From: Dietzia sp. NCCP-2495
GTDB lineage: Bacteria > Actinomycetota > Actinomycetes > Mycobacteriales > Mycobacteriaceae
Assembly (NCBI RefSeq): GCF_026011735.1
Contig: NZ_BRVN01000002.1
Location: 248,001-312,000, forward strand
Reading direction: 5' to 3'
Length of the DNA: 64,000 bases
Shown: positions 45,049 to 55,541 of the stretch, in pieces
Layout of the letters: each line of letters starts with the position of its first letter
Numbering within the stretch: position 1 is the first letter of the stretch
The notes under the pieces: generated by a model
Database searches by the model: none
The model's input: the letters and a program-made list of their open reading frames with translations, nothing else
What the model was told of the DNA's origin: nothing
Made by a program: the position numbers and the translations under genes

Positions 45049-45810
45049 TCAGCCGCGGCGACGGGCGCTGCGCTGGACGTTGCGTACCTTGGCGCCCTTG
45101 GGAACCGGGCCCTTGGGCATCTGCGACTGGACGCTGGTCTTGGTGCTCAGTGCACGAAGCCGCGTGTCCAGGGCGTCGACCTTCTGGCGGCTGATGTTCA
45201 TCGGGTACTTGGAGAGTCGACGGTTGAGCTTCTTCAGCGGGACCTGCTCAGGGGTGGTGCCCTCCTCGTCGCCCACGATCAGCTCGTAGATCGGGGTATC
45301 GCCGACGACCCGGGCGGCCTTCTTCTTCTCCTGAGCCAGGAGCGGCGCGACGCGATGGGGCTGGCCCTCACCGACGAGAACGATGCCGCAGCGTCCCACG
45401 ACCCGGTGGACTGCGTCGAAGCTGGTGGTCGCGGATACCGCCTGCGTGACGCGCCAGCCCGAGCGGAGTTGATCGAGTGCCCACGCCGCCGCGCCCGGCT
45501 GTCCCTCGGCCTTGGCGTAGACGGTCTTCTGGATTCGCTGCGAGAAGATCGCCATGGCGGCCATGACGCCGACCAGGACGCCCAGAGGCAGCATCCACCA
45601 CTCGCCACCCCAGAGCTTTCCGATGAGGAAGAACACCACGGCGGCAAGGACGACCGCACCGATCATCAGCGGCCACAGGAGCTTGTCCTGCTTGGACTGG
45701 ATCTTCAGCGCCTCCCACATCTGGCCACGCTGTTCCTTGCCCGCCTGCCGCCGAGCGGCCCGGGCCTCCTTCTTCTGCGCCTTGGTGAGCTCGCTCTTCG
45801 CCATGCCCAT
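45049..45810 (-). CDS. DUF4191 family membrane protein
   Basis: This 253-residue protein begins with a basic helical segment (KAQKKEARAARRQAGKEQR), then two hydrophobic helices around residues 47-86. A cytoplasmic domain follows, ending in a very basic tail (PKGAKVRNVQRSARRRG). It corresponds to Rv2219, always next to lipA in this lineage; the function is unknown. The start may be the ATG at 45810 or 45804 (MAKSELTKAQ); neither has a strong ribosome site. Confidence 0.85.
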   Translation of the reverse strand: MGMAKSELTKAQKKEARAARRQAGKEQRGQMWEALKIQSKQDKLLWPLMIGAVVLAAVVFFLIGKLWGGEWWMLPLGVLVGVMAAMAIFSQRIQKTVYAKAEGQPGAAAWALDQLRSGWRVTQAVSATTSFDAVHRVVGRCGIVLVGEGQPHRVAPLLAQEKKKAARVVGDTPIYELIVGDEEGTTPEQVPLKKLNRRLSKYPMNISRQKVDALDTRLRALSTKTSVQSQMPKGPVPKGAKVRNVQRSARRRG

Positions 45811-45995
45811 CAGGATACGTGGCTCACGCCACGGTCAGAGAACCGCGGTACGAGCTGGGGGTGGAGTGCTGTAGCAGCCTCCTCGGCGCGTGCCCGCAGA
45901 GTGCTCGGCGGGGCGCCGCAGGCTGTTCGGTGGGGTGCCCGTGGGGTGGTTGGCGGGGAGCCCGCCGGACTACCGGCCACGGGTCGACGTTGCTG

Positions 45996-47024
45996 TCAGG
46001 CCCGTGCCCGGAGGCGACTCTCCTCACGCGCGAGGACACGCGAGGCCTCCTGCGACGCGGACCCTTCCGCGGTCAGATGCTGCAGATGCGCGGGAACGTC
46101 TTGACCGCGGTGCTCGAGGGCCTGGACGTAGAGCCGACCGGCGCGGTACGACGACCGGACCAGGGGGCCTGCCATGACGCCGGCGAAGCCGATCTCCCGG
46201 GCCTGGTCGGACAGGTCGACGAACTCCTCCGGCTTGACCCACCGGTCGATCGGGTGGTGGAGCGGGCTCGGGCGCAGGTACTGCGTGATGGTGAGGATGT
46301 CGCACCCCGCCGAATGCAGGTCGCGCATCGCGTCGACGATCTCGTCGGTGGTCTCGCCCATGCCCAGGATCAGGTTGGACTTGGTGACCAGGCCGAAATC
46401 ACGGGCCGCGCGGATGACCTCGAGCGAGCGATCGAACCGGAACGCCGGGCGGATGCGCTTGAAGATGCGAGGGACGGTCTCCAGATTGTGAGCGAGCACC
46501 TCGGGACGGGACTCGAACACCTCCGCCAGCTGGTCGGGGTTCCCGTTGAAATCAGGGACCAAGTTCTCGACACCCGTGTTCGGGTTGAGCTCGTGGATCT
46601 TGCGGACCGTCTCGGCGTACAGCCAGGCTCCGCCGTCGGGCAGATCGTCACGCGCGACGCCGGTGATCGTCGAGTAGCGCAGGCCCATCTCACGGACGGA
46701 TTCGGCCACACGACGCGGCTCGTCGCGATCCAAAGCCGTGGGCTTGCCGGTGTCGATCTGGCAGAAGTCACACCGGCGCGTGCACTGCTCGCCGCCGATG
46801 AGGAAGGTCGCCTCCCGGTCTTCCCAGCACTCGTAGATGTTGGGGCAGCCTGCCTCCTCGCATACGGTGTGCAGACCGCCGGTACGGACGAGGCCCTTGA
46901 GCTCCTTGTACTCCGGCCCCATGGTGGCGCGGGTGCGGATCCAGGAGGGCTTGCGTTCGATCGGGGTCTCGGCATTACGGGCCTCGATACGAAGAAGCTT
47001 GCGGCCCTCAGGAGTAACAGTCAC
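45996..47024 (-). CDS. lipA: Lipoyl synthase
   Basis: LipA is a radical-SAM enzyme that inserts two sulfurs into protein-bound octanoyl groups. The 342 residues have both cluster motifs: the auxiliary [12 protein letters not shown] and the SAM-binding CTRRCDFCQ (CX3CX2C). The C-terminal RSSYRAG supplies the auxiliary-cluster Ser. It begins at a GTG (47024), 21 nt after lipB. Its product modifies the E2 encoded two genes upstream. Confidence 0.95.
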   Translation of the reverse strand: MTVTPEGRKLLRIEARNAETPIERKPSWIRTRATMGPEYKELKGLVRTGGLHTVCEEAGCPNIYECWEDREATFLIGGEQCTRRCDFCQIDTGKPTALDRDEPRRVAESVREMGLRYSTITGVARDDLPDGGAWLYAETVRKIHELNPNTGVENLVPDFNGNPDQLAEVFESRPEVLAHNLETVPRIFKRIRPAFRFDRSLEVIRAARDFGLVTKSNLILGMGETTDEIVDAMRDLHSAGCDILTITQYLRPSPLHHPIDRWVKPEEFVDLSDQAREIGFAGVMAGPLVRSSYRAGRLYVQALEHRGQDVPAHLQHLTAEGSASQEASRVLAREESRLRARA

Positions 47025-47045
47025 GTCGACAACCCTACGCGCGAA

Positions 47046-47723
47046 TCAGAGGACAGGCAGCCGACCGTCGAGGGCCTCCACCACGTCGGAGGTGGCCTGG
47101 TCGATGACGTCCGCAACGGTGACCGTGCGTCCGAGTTCGGCAGTGAGTGACGTGACACCTGCATCGGCGATGCCGCACGGCACGATCCGGGAGAAGGCCC
47201 CGAGGTCACAGTCACAGTTGAGCGAGAAACCGTGCATGGTGACCCCACGCTGGACCCTGATGCCGATCGCCGCGATCTTGCGCTCGGGCCGTCCCCCGGA
47301 CGCCGCGCACCACACTCCGGAGCGGCCCTCGACCCGACCGACCTCGACCCCCAGTCGGGTGCATGTGATGATCAGCGCCTGCTCTATGCGACGAACGTAC
47401 TCCACGACATCGATCGGATCGGTCAGTCCGATGATCGGGTAGCCCACGAGCTGCCCGGGGCCGTGCCAGGTGATACGACCCCCACGGTCCACATCAATGA
47501 CAGGGGTGCCGTCCATCGGGCGATCCGAGGGCTCGGTGCGCTTGCCGGCCGTGTACGTCGCCGGATGTTCCAGGAGGAGCACGGTGTCGCCGCGGGTTCC
47601 CTCGGCCCGCTCGGTGGCGAGGGCGCGCTGGAGATCCCAGGTCGGTGAGTACTCGACCGTGCCGAGTCTGCGGATCTCCGGAGGGGTGGGATCGCTGCGG
47701 AGGGACTGACCAAGGAGGGACAT
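47046..47723 (-). CDS. lipB: Octanoyl-[ACP]:protein transferase
   Basis: LipB moves octanoate from acyl carrier protein to lipoyl domains, the step before LipA. The 225 residues contain [25 protein letters not shown], the catalytic Lys in ERKIAAIGI and the catalytic Cys in [13 protein letters not shown]. It precedes lipA by 21 nt and follows the E2 gene, from which a hairpin separates it. Confidence 0.95.
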   Translation of the reverse strand: MSLLGQSLRSDPTPPEIRRLGTVEYSPTWDLQRALATERAEGTRGDTVLLLEHPATYTAGKRTEPSDRPMDGTPVIDVDRGGRITWHGPGQLVGYPIIGLTDPIDVVEYVRRIEQALIITCTRLGVEVGRVEGRSGVWCAASGGRPERKIAAIGIRVQRGVTMHGFSLNCDCDLGAFSRIVPCGIADAGVTSLTAELGRTVTVADVIDQATSDVVEALDGRLPVL

Positions 47724-47758
47724 GCCCTCCAGACTAGGCCCCGAGGGGCAACGGCAAC

Positions 47759-47785
47759 GGGCGCCCTCCCTGAAGGAGAGCGCCC
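47759..47785 (-). terminator. Hairpin between E2 gene and lipB
   Basis: GGGCGCCCTCC and GGAGAGCGCCC pair with one mismatch around a short loop. It lies about 20 nt after the E2 stop codon and before lipB. Confidence 0.65.
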
Positions 47786-47805
47786 GTCGACGGGTCGTGC
47801 CGTGA

Positions 47806-49995
47806 CTACAGTCCGAGGTCGCCCTCGAACTCGGCCTTCTCGAGACGGTCCTTGACCGTGGTGAGGAAGCGGCCGGCGTCGGCGCCGTCGATCAGCCGGT
47901 GATCGTAGGTCAGCGGGGTGTAGCCCATCGACCGGATGGCGATCGACTCGCCGTCGTCGTCGGCATCCACCACCGGACGGCGCACGATCGCGCCGGTACC
48001 CAACATCGCCGCCTGCGGCGGGACCAGGATCGGGGTGTCGAAGAGGGCACCCTCGCTACCGATGTTGGTGATGGTGAACGTGCCGCCCGCGAGATCGTCC
48101 GGGGTCAGCTTGGACGACCGGGCCCGCTCCGCGAGGTCGTTGATCGCCTTGGACAGGGCCGGGATGTCCATGTCCTGGGCGTTCTTGATGACCGGTGAGA
48201 GCAGTCCGGCCTCGGTGTCCACGGCGATGCCGAGGTTCACCGACCCGTGGTAGGTGATCTCGTTGGAGTCCTCGTCGTACGAGGCGTTGACGTTGGGGTG
48301 CGAGACCAGGGCCTCGACCACGGCCTTGGCGTAGAACGGCAGGTAGGTCAGCTTGACGCCGTGCTTGTCGGCGAACTTCTCCTTGACCTCGGCCCGCAGC
48401 TGCGCCACGCGCGTCATGTCCACCTCGAAGACCTGCGTGAGCTGGGCGCTCGTCTGCAGGGAGTCGCGGGTGATGCGCGCGGTGACCTTGCGGATGCGGT
48501 TGGCCTTCTGCGTGGTACCACGCAGCTCGGCCAGCTCCGGTCGGACACCTGCCGTCGACGGTCCACCGGTGGTGGGCGCCGCGGAGGCCGGGGCCTCGGA
48601 GGCGGATTCTGCGGACTCGCCCTTCGCGGCGGCCAGCACGTCCTGCTTACGGATACGACCACCGATGCCGGTGCCCTTGACCGAGTCCAGGTCCACGCCG
48701 TTCTCCTGCGCGAGCTTGCGCACCAGCGGGGTCACGTACGGCGTGGTCCCCGCCTTCGCGGCAGCCGCCGGCTCGGCACGCTTCGGCACCGACCCGGAAG
48801 CCGCGGCGTCAGCCTGGGGAGCGGACTCCTTCTTCGGTGCCGGGGCACTCTCGGCCTTGGCGGGGGCCGGGGTCTCCTCGGCGGGCTCGGGCTTCTTCTC
48901 GGGCTCGGGCTCGGGCTCGGCGGCGGAGTCGTCTGCCGAGTCGTCGGCGCCACCGGAGCCGTCGCCGACGACGGCAAGGGTGGCGCCCACGTCGACGGTC
49001 TCGTCCTCGCCTGCGACGATCTTCTGAATGGTGCCGGCGACGGGCGAGGGGATCTCGGTGTCGACCTTGTCGGTGGAGACCTCGAGGAGGGGCTCGTCGA
49101 CCTCCACGGTGTCGCCCTCCTTCTTGAGCCAGCGGGTGATAGTGCCCTCGGTGACGGACTCGCCGAGCTCGGGCATGACCACGTCGGTGCCGCTGCCGCC
49201 GCCGGAGTTGCCGGAGGACTTCGCGGCGGGGGTCGAGGCCTCGTCGGCGGGCTCGTCCTCGGCAGACTCGGCCTCGGGCTCGGGCTCGGGTGCGGACTCG
49301 GCCTCAGTGGCGGGCTCGGAGGCGGAGTCGTCTGCCGAGTCGTCGGTGCTACCGGAGCCGTCGCCGACGACGGCAAGGGTGGCGCCCACGTCGACGGTCT
49401 CGTCCTCGCCTGCGACGATCTTCTGAATGGTGCCGGCGACGGGCGAGGGGATCTCGGTGTCGACCTTGTCGGTGGAGACCTCGAGAAGGGGCTCGTCGAC
49501 CTCGACGGTGTCGCCCTCCTTCTTGAGCCAGCGGGTGATGGTGCCCTCGGTGACGGACTCGCCGAGCTCGGGCATGACCACGTCGGTGCCGCTGCCGCCG
49601 CCGGAGTTGCCGGAGGACTTCGCGGCGGGGGTCGAGGCCTCGTCGGCGGGCTCGGCCTCGGGCTCGGCCTCGGGCTCGGCCTCGGGCTCGGGCTCGGGCT
49701 CGGACTCGTCGGCGGGCTCGGAGGCGGAGTCGTCTGCCGGGTCATCGCCACCACCGGAACCGTCGTCGATCAGCGCGAGCTCCCCGTCGATCTCGACGGT
49801 CTCGTCCTCACCGGCGATGATCTTGGTCAGCGTGCCCGCGACGGGCGAGGGGATCTCGGTGTCGACCTTGTCGGTGGAGACCTCGAGCAAGGGCTCGTCG
49901 ACCTCGACCGTGTCCCCCTCCTTCTTGAGCCAGCGGGTGACGGTCCCCTCGCTGACTGATTCACCGAGTGCCGGCATCTGTACGGAGAAGGCCAT
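47806..49995 (-). CDS. dlaT: Dihydrolipoamide acyltransferase (E2) with three lipoyl domains
   Basis: This E2 core transfers acyl groups to CoA in the pyruvate (and perhaps 2-oxoglutarate) dehydrogenase complex. In 729 residues it has lipoyl domains at 2-76, 137-212 and 270-345 with lipoyl Lys 43, 177 and 310, each in STDK. An E3-binding domain follows at about 419-456, then the catalytic domain (about 495-729) ending with [15 protein letters not shown]. Glu/Ala/Pro/Ser-rich swinging linkers join the parts. Domains 2 and 3 are identical over about 95 residues. It could also be named sucB or aceF; lipB and lipA downstream make its cofactor. Confidence 0.94.
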   Translation of the reverse strand: MAFSVQMPALGESVSEGTVTRWLKKEGDTVEVDEPLLEVSTDKVDTEIPSPVAGTLTKIIAGEDETVEIDGELALIDDGSGGGDDPADDSASEPADESEPEPEPEAEPEAEPEAEPADEASTPAAKSSGNSGGGSGTDVVMPELGESVTEGTITRWLKKEGDTVEVDEPLLEVSTDKVDTEIPSPVAGTIQKIVAGEDETVDVGATLAVVGDGSGSTDDSADDSASEPATEAESAPEPEPEAESAEDEPADEASTPAAKSSGNSGGGSGTDVVMPELGESVTEGTITRWLKKEGDTVEVDEPLLEVSTDKVDTEIPSPVAGTIQKIVAGEDETVDVGATLAVVGDGSGGADDSADDSAAEPEPEPEKKPEPAEETPAPAKAESAPAPKKESAPQADAAASGSVPKRAEPAAAAKAGTTPYVTPLVRKLAQENGVDLDSVKGTGIGGRIRKQDVLAAAKGESAESASEAPASAAPTTGGPSTAGVRPELAELRGTTQKANRIRKVTARITRDSLQTSAQLTQVFEVDMTRVAQLRAEVKEKFADKHGVKLTYLPFYAKAVVEALVSHPNVNASYDEDSNEITYHGSVNLGIAVDTEAGLLSPVIKNAQDMDIPALSKAINDLAERARSSKLTPDDLAGGTFTITNIGSEGALFDTPILVPPQAAMLGTGAIVRRPVVDADDDGESIAIRSMGYTPLTYDHRLIDGADAGRFLTTVKDRLEKAEFEGDLGL

Positions 49996-50309
49996 TGTGT
50001 CGTGACTCCTCGAGAGTTCTCGGTGCCGCTCCCGGGTGTGATCCGCACCCGCCTCGAACGGCGACGTTGTATGGGCAACAATCTGTTAGTCGGAGCACCA
50101 GACCGGACGCGCGGTAGCGCTTCCGTTCGGATGATCGTGGTCCATTGTGCCTCCTGCCACTTGTCGGTGTCGCCGGACGCACCGATCCAGTCGCATGAGG
50201 AGGGCAGAACACCTTCTCGGCCTCGGGATAGTCGCTGCTCATGCTCGGTACGATCGTCAGAGTTGGATCAGCGTCACCCCGGACGGGGGCTGACGGGAGG
50301 GGGACCGCG
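49996..50309. promoter_or_regulatory. Divergent region upstream of the E2 gene
   Basis: This 314-bp gap contains no clear gene. Near 50070-50086 the minus strand reads TTGTTGCCCATACAA, a short inverted repeat that may hold promoter elements for the E2. A GGGAGGGGGA ribosome site near 50296 serves the rightward gene. Confidence 0.35.
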
Positions 50310-50675
50310 GTGGGACTGCGCGACATGTTCGGTCGGCGTCGGCGCCGGATCCCCGCCGATCCCGCGGACCTCGAGCACTTCCGCCGGTGGGCCGAGACCC
50401 GGGTGGGCATCGAGGCCTTCCTCGAGCCGGAGACGCTGGTGTCGGTCCCGGGTCTGTGCCTCGTGGCCTTCGACGGCGAGTGGACCCGGCGGCCCGTCGG
50501 GGACGTGGCCACCGCCCGAACGCTCGCCGCCCAGCTGAAGGTTCCGTTGTTCGACGCGACGGTCTCCGGCTACCCGCAGCGGATGAGGGACTACGAGGAG
50601 GTCCGCATCAGGCGCGAGCGCCGGGAGCGCGCCCGGCGACTGCGGGAATCGATGAGAGAGGCCGACGAGCGGTAG
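50310..50675 (+). CDS. Conserved actinobacterial protein of unknown function
   Basis: This 121-residue soluble protein has an N-terminal basic patch (MFGRRRRRIP), a central domain with ETRVGIEAFLEPETLVSVPG and AFDGEWTRRPVGD, and a basic helical tail (RIRRERRERARRLRESM). Related mycobacterial proteins are sometimes labelled oxidoreductase, but I see no cofactor motif. I chose the GTG at 50310, 5 nt after GGGAGGGGGA; the ATG at 50325 is possible. It lies between the E2 and aminopeptidase genes. Confidence 0.75.
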   Translation: MGLRDMFGRRRRRIPADPADLEHFRRWAETRVGIEAFLEPETLVSVPGLCLVAFDGEWTRRPVGDVATARTLAAQLKVPLFDATVSGYPQRMRDYEEVRIRRERRERARRLRESMREADER

Positions 50676-50737
50676 TCCGCTCGCCGGCCTCGTGACGGGG
50701 CGGGGGCACCCCGCCGAGCTCGCCTGGAGCCGCTGGA

Positions 50738-52285
50738 TCAGCCCTGTGCGGCGATGTCCTCCAGGACCGCCAGCATCGTGCGGACCGGCACGCCGGTCGC
50801 GCCCTTGGGCAGGTACCCCTCCGGTGCGCCGTCGTTGTAGGCCGGGCCGGCGACGTCGATGTGGGCCCAGTCCACGCCGTCCGCCACGAACTCGCGAAGG
50901 AACAGTCCGGCCGAGAGCATGCCGCCCCAGCGGTGCGGGGTGACGTTGGTCAGGTCGGCCACCTCGGAGTCCAGGCCGTCCCGCAGCTCCTCGGGCAGCG
51001 GCATCGACCAGCCGCCCTCTCCGACGGAGCGGCTGAGCTCGGAGACCCGGTCGCGGAAGTCCTCGGTGCCCATGACGCCCGGGGTCTTCTTGCCCAGCGC
51101 CACCATCTGCGCACCGGTCAGGGTGGCGGTGTCGATGAGGTGCGAGGGGGAGTCCTCACAGGCGCGGACGATCGCGTCGGCCAGGATGAGTCGCCCCTCG
51201 GCGTCGGTGTTCTGCACCTCCACCGTGGTCCCGCCGTACATGGTCAGCACGTCGCCGGGCCGGTACGCGGTGGCCGACGGCATGTTCTCGGCCATGGGGA
51301 CCGTCGCGACGACGGTCACATCGAGACCGAGTCGCGCGGCCAGGATCACGGTGGCCACCACGGCTGCGGCGCCGCCCATGTCCATGGTCATCTGCTCCAT
51401 GCCGGCGGCCGGCTTGATCGAGATGCCGCCGGTGTCGAAGGTGACGCCCTTACCCACGAGCGCGACCGTCGGACGGCCCTCGCCGCCGCGGTGGGTCAGG
51501 CGCACGAGGCGTGGGCCGCGGGATGAGCCGCCGCCCACGGCGAGGATGCCGCCGAACCCGCCGGCGGTGAGCGCGGTCTCGTCCAGGATCTCGACCTCGA
51601 GGCCGGCCTCGCGACCCAGCTCGGCCGCGCGGTCGGCGAACGAGCCGGGGAACAGCAGGTTGGGAGGGGTGTTGACGAGATCGCGGGCCAGTCCTACGCA
51701 CTGCGCGATGGTGTCCCCGCGGGAGACCGCGTCGGTGCCGCCCGCGCCGGTGAACACCCGGAGTGCGTCGGGCCCCACCTCGTCGTCGTCGCCGCGTCCT
51801 CCGTCCTTCGCGGTGACCTTCGCGGGGCGGAACGATCCCAGTCCGGCGCCCAGGGCGACGGCCTCGGCGCGCTCGGCGTCGAGGAGCACCAGGGCCGATC
51901 CGAGTCCGCGGCAGGCGCGCGCGGCGGCGCCGGCGGCGCGGCGCAGGGTCTCGTCGGAGATCTCGTCGCCGGCCTCACCCAGGCCGACCAGTACGACGGA
52001 GCCGCCGGGCACGCCCGCCGGTGCCGGGACGCGCGTGGTGGAACCGACCTTGGTGGCGGCGCCGACCGAACGCGCGAGGGTGGCGAGCGCGGCGGTGGCC
52101 TCACCCTCCAACCCCGGGGCGACGACGACGGGCGCCGCGGACGCTCCCGGGTCCGCGTCGGCACCGGAGGCGGTTCCGGCGGCCGCGATGCCCACCACCA
52201 CGACATCGGACGCGACTGGCGAGGTGACCGCCTCGATCGGGGCGAGGTCCGGGGTGTGGTCGAGGATCGAGTCCGCGGTCGGCAT
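50738..52285 (-). CDS. pepA: Leucyl aminopeptidase (M17 family)
   Basis: This cytosolic dimetal aminopeptidase removes N-terminal residues from peptides. The 515 residues have the metal/catalytic stretches [16 protein letters not shown] and [14 protein letters not shown], and [13 protein letters not shown] in the C-terminal catalytic domain. The N-terminal half is the Ala/Gly-rich M17 regulatory domain. I chose the ATG at 52285; the open frame upstream is Arg/Pro-rich. It corresponds to Rv2213 (pepB). It is divergent from gcvT. Confidence 0.93.
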   Translation of the reverse strand: MPTADSILDHTPDLAPIEAVTSPVASDVVVVGIAAAGTASGADADPGASAAPVVVAPGLEGEATAALATLARSVGAATKVGSTTRVPAPAGVPGGSVVLVGLGEAGDEISDETLRRAAGAAARACRGLGSALVLLDAERAEAVALGAGLGSFRPAKVTAKDGGRGDDDEVGPDALRVFTGAGGTDAVSRGDTIAQCVGLARDLVNTPPNLLFPGSFADRAAELGREAGLEVEILDETALTAGGFGGILAVGGGSSRGPRLVRLTHRGGEGRPTVALVGKGVTFDTGGISIKPAAGMEQMTMDMGGAAAVVATVILAARLGLDVTVVATVPMAENMPSATAYRPGDVLTMYGGTTVEVQNTDAEGRLILADAIVRACEDSPSHLIDTATLTGAQMVALGKKTPGVMGTEDFRDRVSELSRSVGEGGWSMPLPEELRDGLDSEVADLTNVTPHRWGGMLSAGLFLREFVADGVDWAHIDVAGPAYNDGAPEGYLPKGATGVPVRTMLAVLEDIAAQG

Positions 52286-52464
52286 AGAGCGCTCCTGGGG
52301 TCGTGGGGGACAGAGTGGGGTCGTGGGGGACAGGGCGGACACGCGCCCGTGGACGGCGGGTCCGGATGCCCGGAATCGTGGCGGGGACCACCACGGCGAG
52401 GGCACCATAGTCTATCGACTAACGTGGGAACCCATTCGTACCGGACATTGCGAGGAGTGGCGAT

Positions 52465-53577
52465 ATGGCTGACACCGGAGACCTCCACGAGGGACCACTG
52501 CACTCTCGTCACGTCGAGGCCGGTGCGACGTTCGCGCCCTTCGGCGGCTGGTCGATGCCGGTCCAGTACACGGGCACCGTCGCCGAGCACAATGCCACCC
52601 GCAGCACCGTCGGTCTGTTCGACGTGAGCCACCTGGGCAAGGCGCTGGTGAGCGGTCCCGGCGCCGCCGAGTTCGTCAACTCGTGCTTCACCAACGATCT
52701 CGACCGGATCAGCGCGGGGAGCGCCCAGTACACGCTGTGTTGCAACGACGACGGGGGAGTGGTCGACGACCTGATCGCCTACCGCGTCTCGGACGAGGAG
52801 ATCTTCCTCATCCCCAATGCGTCCAACACGGCCGAGGTCGTGCGGATGCTGCAGGCTGCCGCGGCCGAGCGCGCGCCGGAGCTCACCATCACGGACGAGC
52901 ACCGCTCCCGCGCGGTGATCGCCGTCCAGGGCCCGCAGTCCGCGGAGGTGCTCACCGCCCTCGGCCTGCCCACCGACCTGGGCTACATGGCCTATGTCGA
53001 CGCCGATTTTCAGGGCACGTCCGTCCGCGTGTGCCGCACCGGGTACACCGGTGAGCTCGGCTTCGAGGTGCTGCCCGCCTGGGATGAGGCAGGTGCCCTG
53101 TGGGACGCGCTCGCCGAACAGGTCCTCGCCCGCGAGGGCGCGCTCTGCGGACTCGGGGCGCGCGACTCGCTGCGCACCGAGGCCGGGTACCCGCTCCACG
53201 GTCACGAGCTGTCGGTCGACCTTAGCCCGCTCGAGGCGCGCTGCTCCTGGGCCATCGGCTGGGACAAGCCCGCGTTCTGGGGCCGCGACGCGCTCCTCGC
53301 GCAGAAGGAGGCGGGCCCGGCCCGTCGCATGTACGCGCTCAAGGTCACCGGCCGTGGCGTCCTGCGCGCCGACCTCACCGTGCGTTCGGACGGTCGCGAC
53401 GTGGGCGTCACCAGCTCCGGAACGTTCTCGCCGACGTTGAAGACGGGCATCGCCCTGGCGTTCATCGAACTCGACGCCGGACTGAAGAAGGGAGACGAGG
53501 TCGTGGTCGACGTCCGCGGGCGGGACGTACCGTGCCGCCTCGAGGTACCGCCTCTCATCGAGATCCGCACCCGCTGA
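52465..53577 (+). CDS. gcvT: Glycine cleavage T protein (aminomethyltransferase)
   Basis: GcvT takes the aminomethyl group from lipoylated H protein and passes the carbon to tetrahydrofolate, releasing ammonia. The 370 residues have [64 protein letters not shown] and the late [22 protein letters not shown] lies 8-9 nt before the ATG. The other glycine-cleavage genes are not in the window, and no glycine riboswitch is visible in the 179 bp upstream. Its TAGTCT box near 52409 is the likely -10. Confidence 0.95.
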   Translation: MADTGDLHEGPLHSRHVEAGATFAPFGGWSMPVQYTGTVAEHNATRSTVGLFDVSHLGKALVSGPGAAEFVNSCFTNDLDRISAGSAQYTLCCNDDGGVVDDLIAYRVSDEEIFLIPNASNTAEVVRMLQAAAAERAPELTITDEHRSRAVIAVQGPQSAEVLTALGLPTDLGYMAYVDADFQGTSVRVCRTGYTGELGFEVLPAWDEAGALWDALAEQVLAREGALCGLGARDSLRTEAGYPLHGHELSVDLSPLEARCSWAIGWDKPAFWGRDALLAQKEAGPARRMYALKVTGRGVLRADLTVRSDGRDVGVTSSGTFSPTLKTGIALAFIELDAGLKKGDEVVVDVRGRDVPCRLEVPPLIEIRTR

Positions 53578-53615
53578 CGCCGCCCCACCTCTCCATTTCC
53601 AGGAACGAGCACTCC

Positions 53616-54707
53616 ATGCCCGAGTTTGAGATCCGCCCCTCGTCCTCCCCGATATCCGCTGACGAGCGCGAGGCCATCCTGGCCGCGCCGGGATTCGGAC
53701 AGTATTTCACCGACCACATGGTCACCATGCGGTACGCGGACGGCGCCTGGGGCACCCCGGTCGTCGAGGCGTACGCCCCGTTGAGCATTGACCCGTCCGC
53801 GGTCGTGCTGCACTACGCCCAGACGATCTTCGAGGGCCTCAAGGCCTACCGCCAGTCCGACGACTCGATCGCGTCCTTCCGGCCCGAGCAGAACGCCGCG
53901 CGGTTCAACCGCTCCGCCGACCGCCTGGCGATGCCGCAGGTCCCCGAGGAACTGTTCCTCGAGTCTCTGCGGCAGATCGTCGCGGTGGACCGCGACTGGG
54001 TCCCCGCCGCCGGTGGTGAGGAGGCCCTGTACCTGCGGCCGTTCATGATCGCCACCGAGACCGGACTCGGCGTGCGTCCGGCGGACGAGTACCTGTACTC
54101 CGTCATCGCCTCTCCGGCCGGCGCCTACTTCTCGCGCGGTGTCGCACCCGTGAGCGTGTGGCTGAGCACCGAGTACGTCCGCGCCAGCCCGGGGGGCACC
54201 GGCGCCGCCAAGTTCGGTGGCAACTACGCGGCGTCGCTGCGGGCCCAGGACCAGGCCGCGGCGCAGGGCTGCGACCAGGTGGTCTGGCTGGACGCCATCG
54301 AGCGCAAGTACGTCGAGGAGATGGGTGGCATGAACCTGTTCTTCGTCTACGGCACCGGTGATTCGGCGGAGATCGTCACCCCGGAGCTCTCCGGCTCACT
54401 GCTGCCCGGCGTCACGCGCGACAGCCTGCTGACGCTGGCCGCGCATCTCGGCTACCCCGTCACCGAGCGCAGGATCTCCGTCGAGGAGTGGGAGTCCGGG
54501 GTCGCCTCCGGCGCGATCTCCGAGGTCTTCGCGTGTGGCACCGCCGCCGTGATCACCCCCGTCGGGTCCGTCAAGCACGCCGGTGGCGAGTTCACGATCG
54601 GCGACGGCGGTTCGGGTGAGATCACCATGAAGCTCCGCGAGACGCTCACCGGGATCCAGCGTGGCTCCGTCCCCGACCCCTTCGGCTGGATGACGACCCT
54701 GGCCTGA
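53616..54707 (+). CDS. ilvE: Branched-chain amino acid aminotransferase
   Basis: IlvE catalyses the last step of Val, Leu and Ile synthesis and also starts their breakdown, giving branched acyl-CoA primers. The 363 residues (class IV PLP fold) have [26 protein letters not shown] (PLP Lys), [13 protein letters not shown] and [15 protein letters not shown]. The ATG at 53616 follows AGGAACGAG, a fair ribosome site 38 nt after gcvT. Its last codons are the first copy of a 22-bp repeat. Confidence 0.95.
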   Translation: MPEFEIRPSSSPISADEREAILAAPGFGQYFTDHMVTMRYADGAWGTPVVEAYAPLSIDPSAVVLHYAQTIFEGLKAYRQSDDSIASFRPEQNAARFNRSADRLAMPQVPEELFLESLRQIVAVDRDWVPAAGGEEALYLRPFMIATETGLGVRPADEYLYSVIASPAGAYFSRGVAPVSVWLSTEYVRASPGGTGAAKFGGNYAASLRAQDQAAAQGCDQVVWLDAIERKYVEEMGGMNLFFVYGTGDSAEIVTPELSGSLLPGVTRDSLLTLAAHLGYPVTERRISVEEWESGVASGAISEVFACGTAAVITPVGSVKHAGGEFTIGDGGSGEITMKLRETLTGIQRGSVPDPFGWMTTLA

Positions 54708-54760
54708 CGCGCGGAAGACCCTGGCCTTAAACTAGGTCGACCCTGGCCTGACGCGAGGTC
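54695..54760 (+). repeat. 22-bp tandem repeat at the end of ilvE
   Basis: Three copies start at 54695, 54717 and 54739. The common core is GACCCTGGCCT. Copies 1 and 3 share the first 17 bases including the stop codon TGA; copy 2 has diverged after the core. The second and third copies lie downstream of the ilvE stop and reach the cobS stop. Confidence 0.85.
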
Positions 54761-55535
54761 AGAGCAGGAGAACGGCGGCGACGAGTGTCGCCGCCGTTCC
54801 CATTTCGATGGTCGCGCCGAGCACGTCGCCGTTGATGCCGCCGAGTCGGCGCACCGCATGGCGGGCGAAGCCGGCGGACGCCAGATAGGCGGCGAGGCCT
54901 ACGGCCGCGCCGATCGCGGGGGAGAGCCAGTGGCCGGGGGCCCATCCGGAGCCCGCCGTTGCGGCACCGGCGATGACGCACAGGAGCCCGGCGCCGACCA
55001 CCGCAGCTCGTGACTGCGATCCCGCGACGGTCGCACCGAAGCCGGTGTCCGTGGCAGCCGGAACACCTCGGCGTAGCTGAACGACGGGGAGGCAGCGAGA
55101 CACCACGAACGCGGCGACCGGCGCGAGCCAGGTCCCCGAATCGACCAGGGCGCCCAGCGCCGCGACCTCGGCCACCAGGACCAGCGCGAGGACCGCGGCG
55201 CCCATCGGACCGACGGACCCCGACCGCATGATCTCGAGCGCCCGATCCGGACCGGCATAGGACCCGAGGCCGTCGGCGGTGTCGGCGAGGGCGTCGACGT
55301 GCATCCCGCGGGTCAGGGCCAGCACCGCCGCGATCCCGATCACCCCGCTGAGGACCGGACCCGCCCCGAGCGCGTGGGCGCCGTGGGCGAGTGCGGTGGC
55401 GACGACGCCGCAGACCAGCCCCACGACCGGCAGGGCGGTCATGGCCCGGCCCGCCGCGGCGGAGTCGGGGACGCCGGTCCTGCCGACCGGCAGCACCGTC
55501 ATCCAGGACAGTGCGAAACGCACGGCGTCGACCAC
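54759..55535 (-). CDS. cobS: Adenosylcobinamide-GDP ribazoletransferase
   Basis: CobS joins adenosylcobinamide-GDP to alpha-ribazole at the membrane, the last or next-to-last step of cobalamin synthesis. The 258 residues are very hydrophobic with several helices. They carry the family motif TRGMHVDALADTADGLGS (the DxxxD metal site) and VGPMGAAVL. The start is a GTG (55535), 6 nt after the cobU-cobT stop, so the pair is one operon. Its 3' end contains a strong hairpin. Confidence 0.93.
   Translation of the reverse strand: MVDAVRFALSWMTVLPVGRTGVPDSAAAGRAMTALPVVGLVCGVVATALAHGAHALGAGPVLSGVIGIAAVLALTRGMHVDALADTADGLGSYAGPDRALEIMRSGSVGPMGAAVLALVLVAEVAALGALVDSGTWLAPVAAFVVSRCLPVVQLRRGVPAATDTGFGATVAGSQSRAAVVGAGLLCVIAGAATAGSGWAPGHWLSPAIGAAVGLAAYLASAGFARHAVRRLGGINGDVLGATIEMGTAATLVAAVLLL
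54770..54799 (+). terminator. Hairpin inside the 3' end of cobS
   Basis: A perfect 13-bp stem (54770-54782 with 54787-54799) with loop GAGT lies in the last codons of cobS. Given the convergent arrangement it probably terminates ilvE transcripts. Confidence 0.6.
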
Positions 55536-55541
55536 GGCAGG

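Noticed and set aside
48840-49760. Possible minisatellite of GGGCTCGGGCTCGG-type words
   Set aside because: These encode the Glu/Pro/Ala swinging linkers between lipoyl domains and stay in frame, so they are ordinary coding low complexity.
48247-49959. 570-codon rightward Gly/Leu-rich frame inside the E2 gene
   Set aside because: It only mirrors the repetitive lipoyl-linker coding sequence; the E2 domains are on the minus strand.
50241-50309. Longer N-terminus (23 extra codons) for the gene at 50310
   Set aside because: The extension is Arg/Gly-rich without similarity to the family, and the ribosome site GGGAGGGGGA favours the GTG at 50310.
52286-52464. Glycine riboswitch upstream of gcvT
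   Set aside because: The 179-bp gap has no recognisable tandem glycine aptamer core; it contains a short direct repeat (GGGGTCGTGGGGGACAG twice) and a promoter-like box only.
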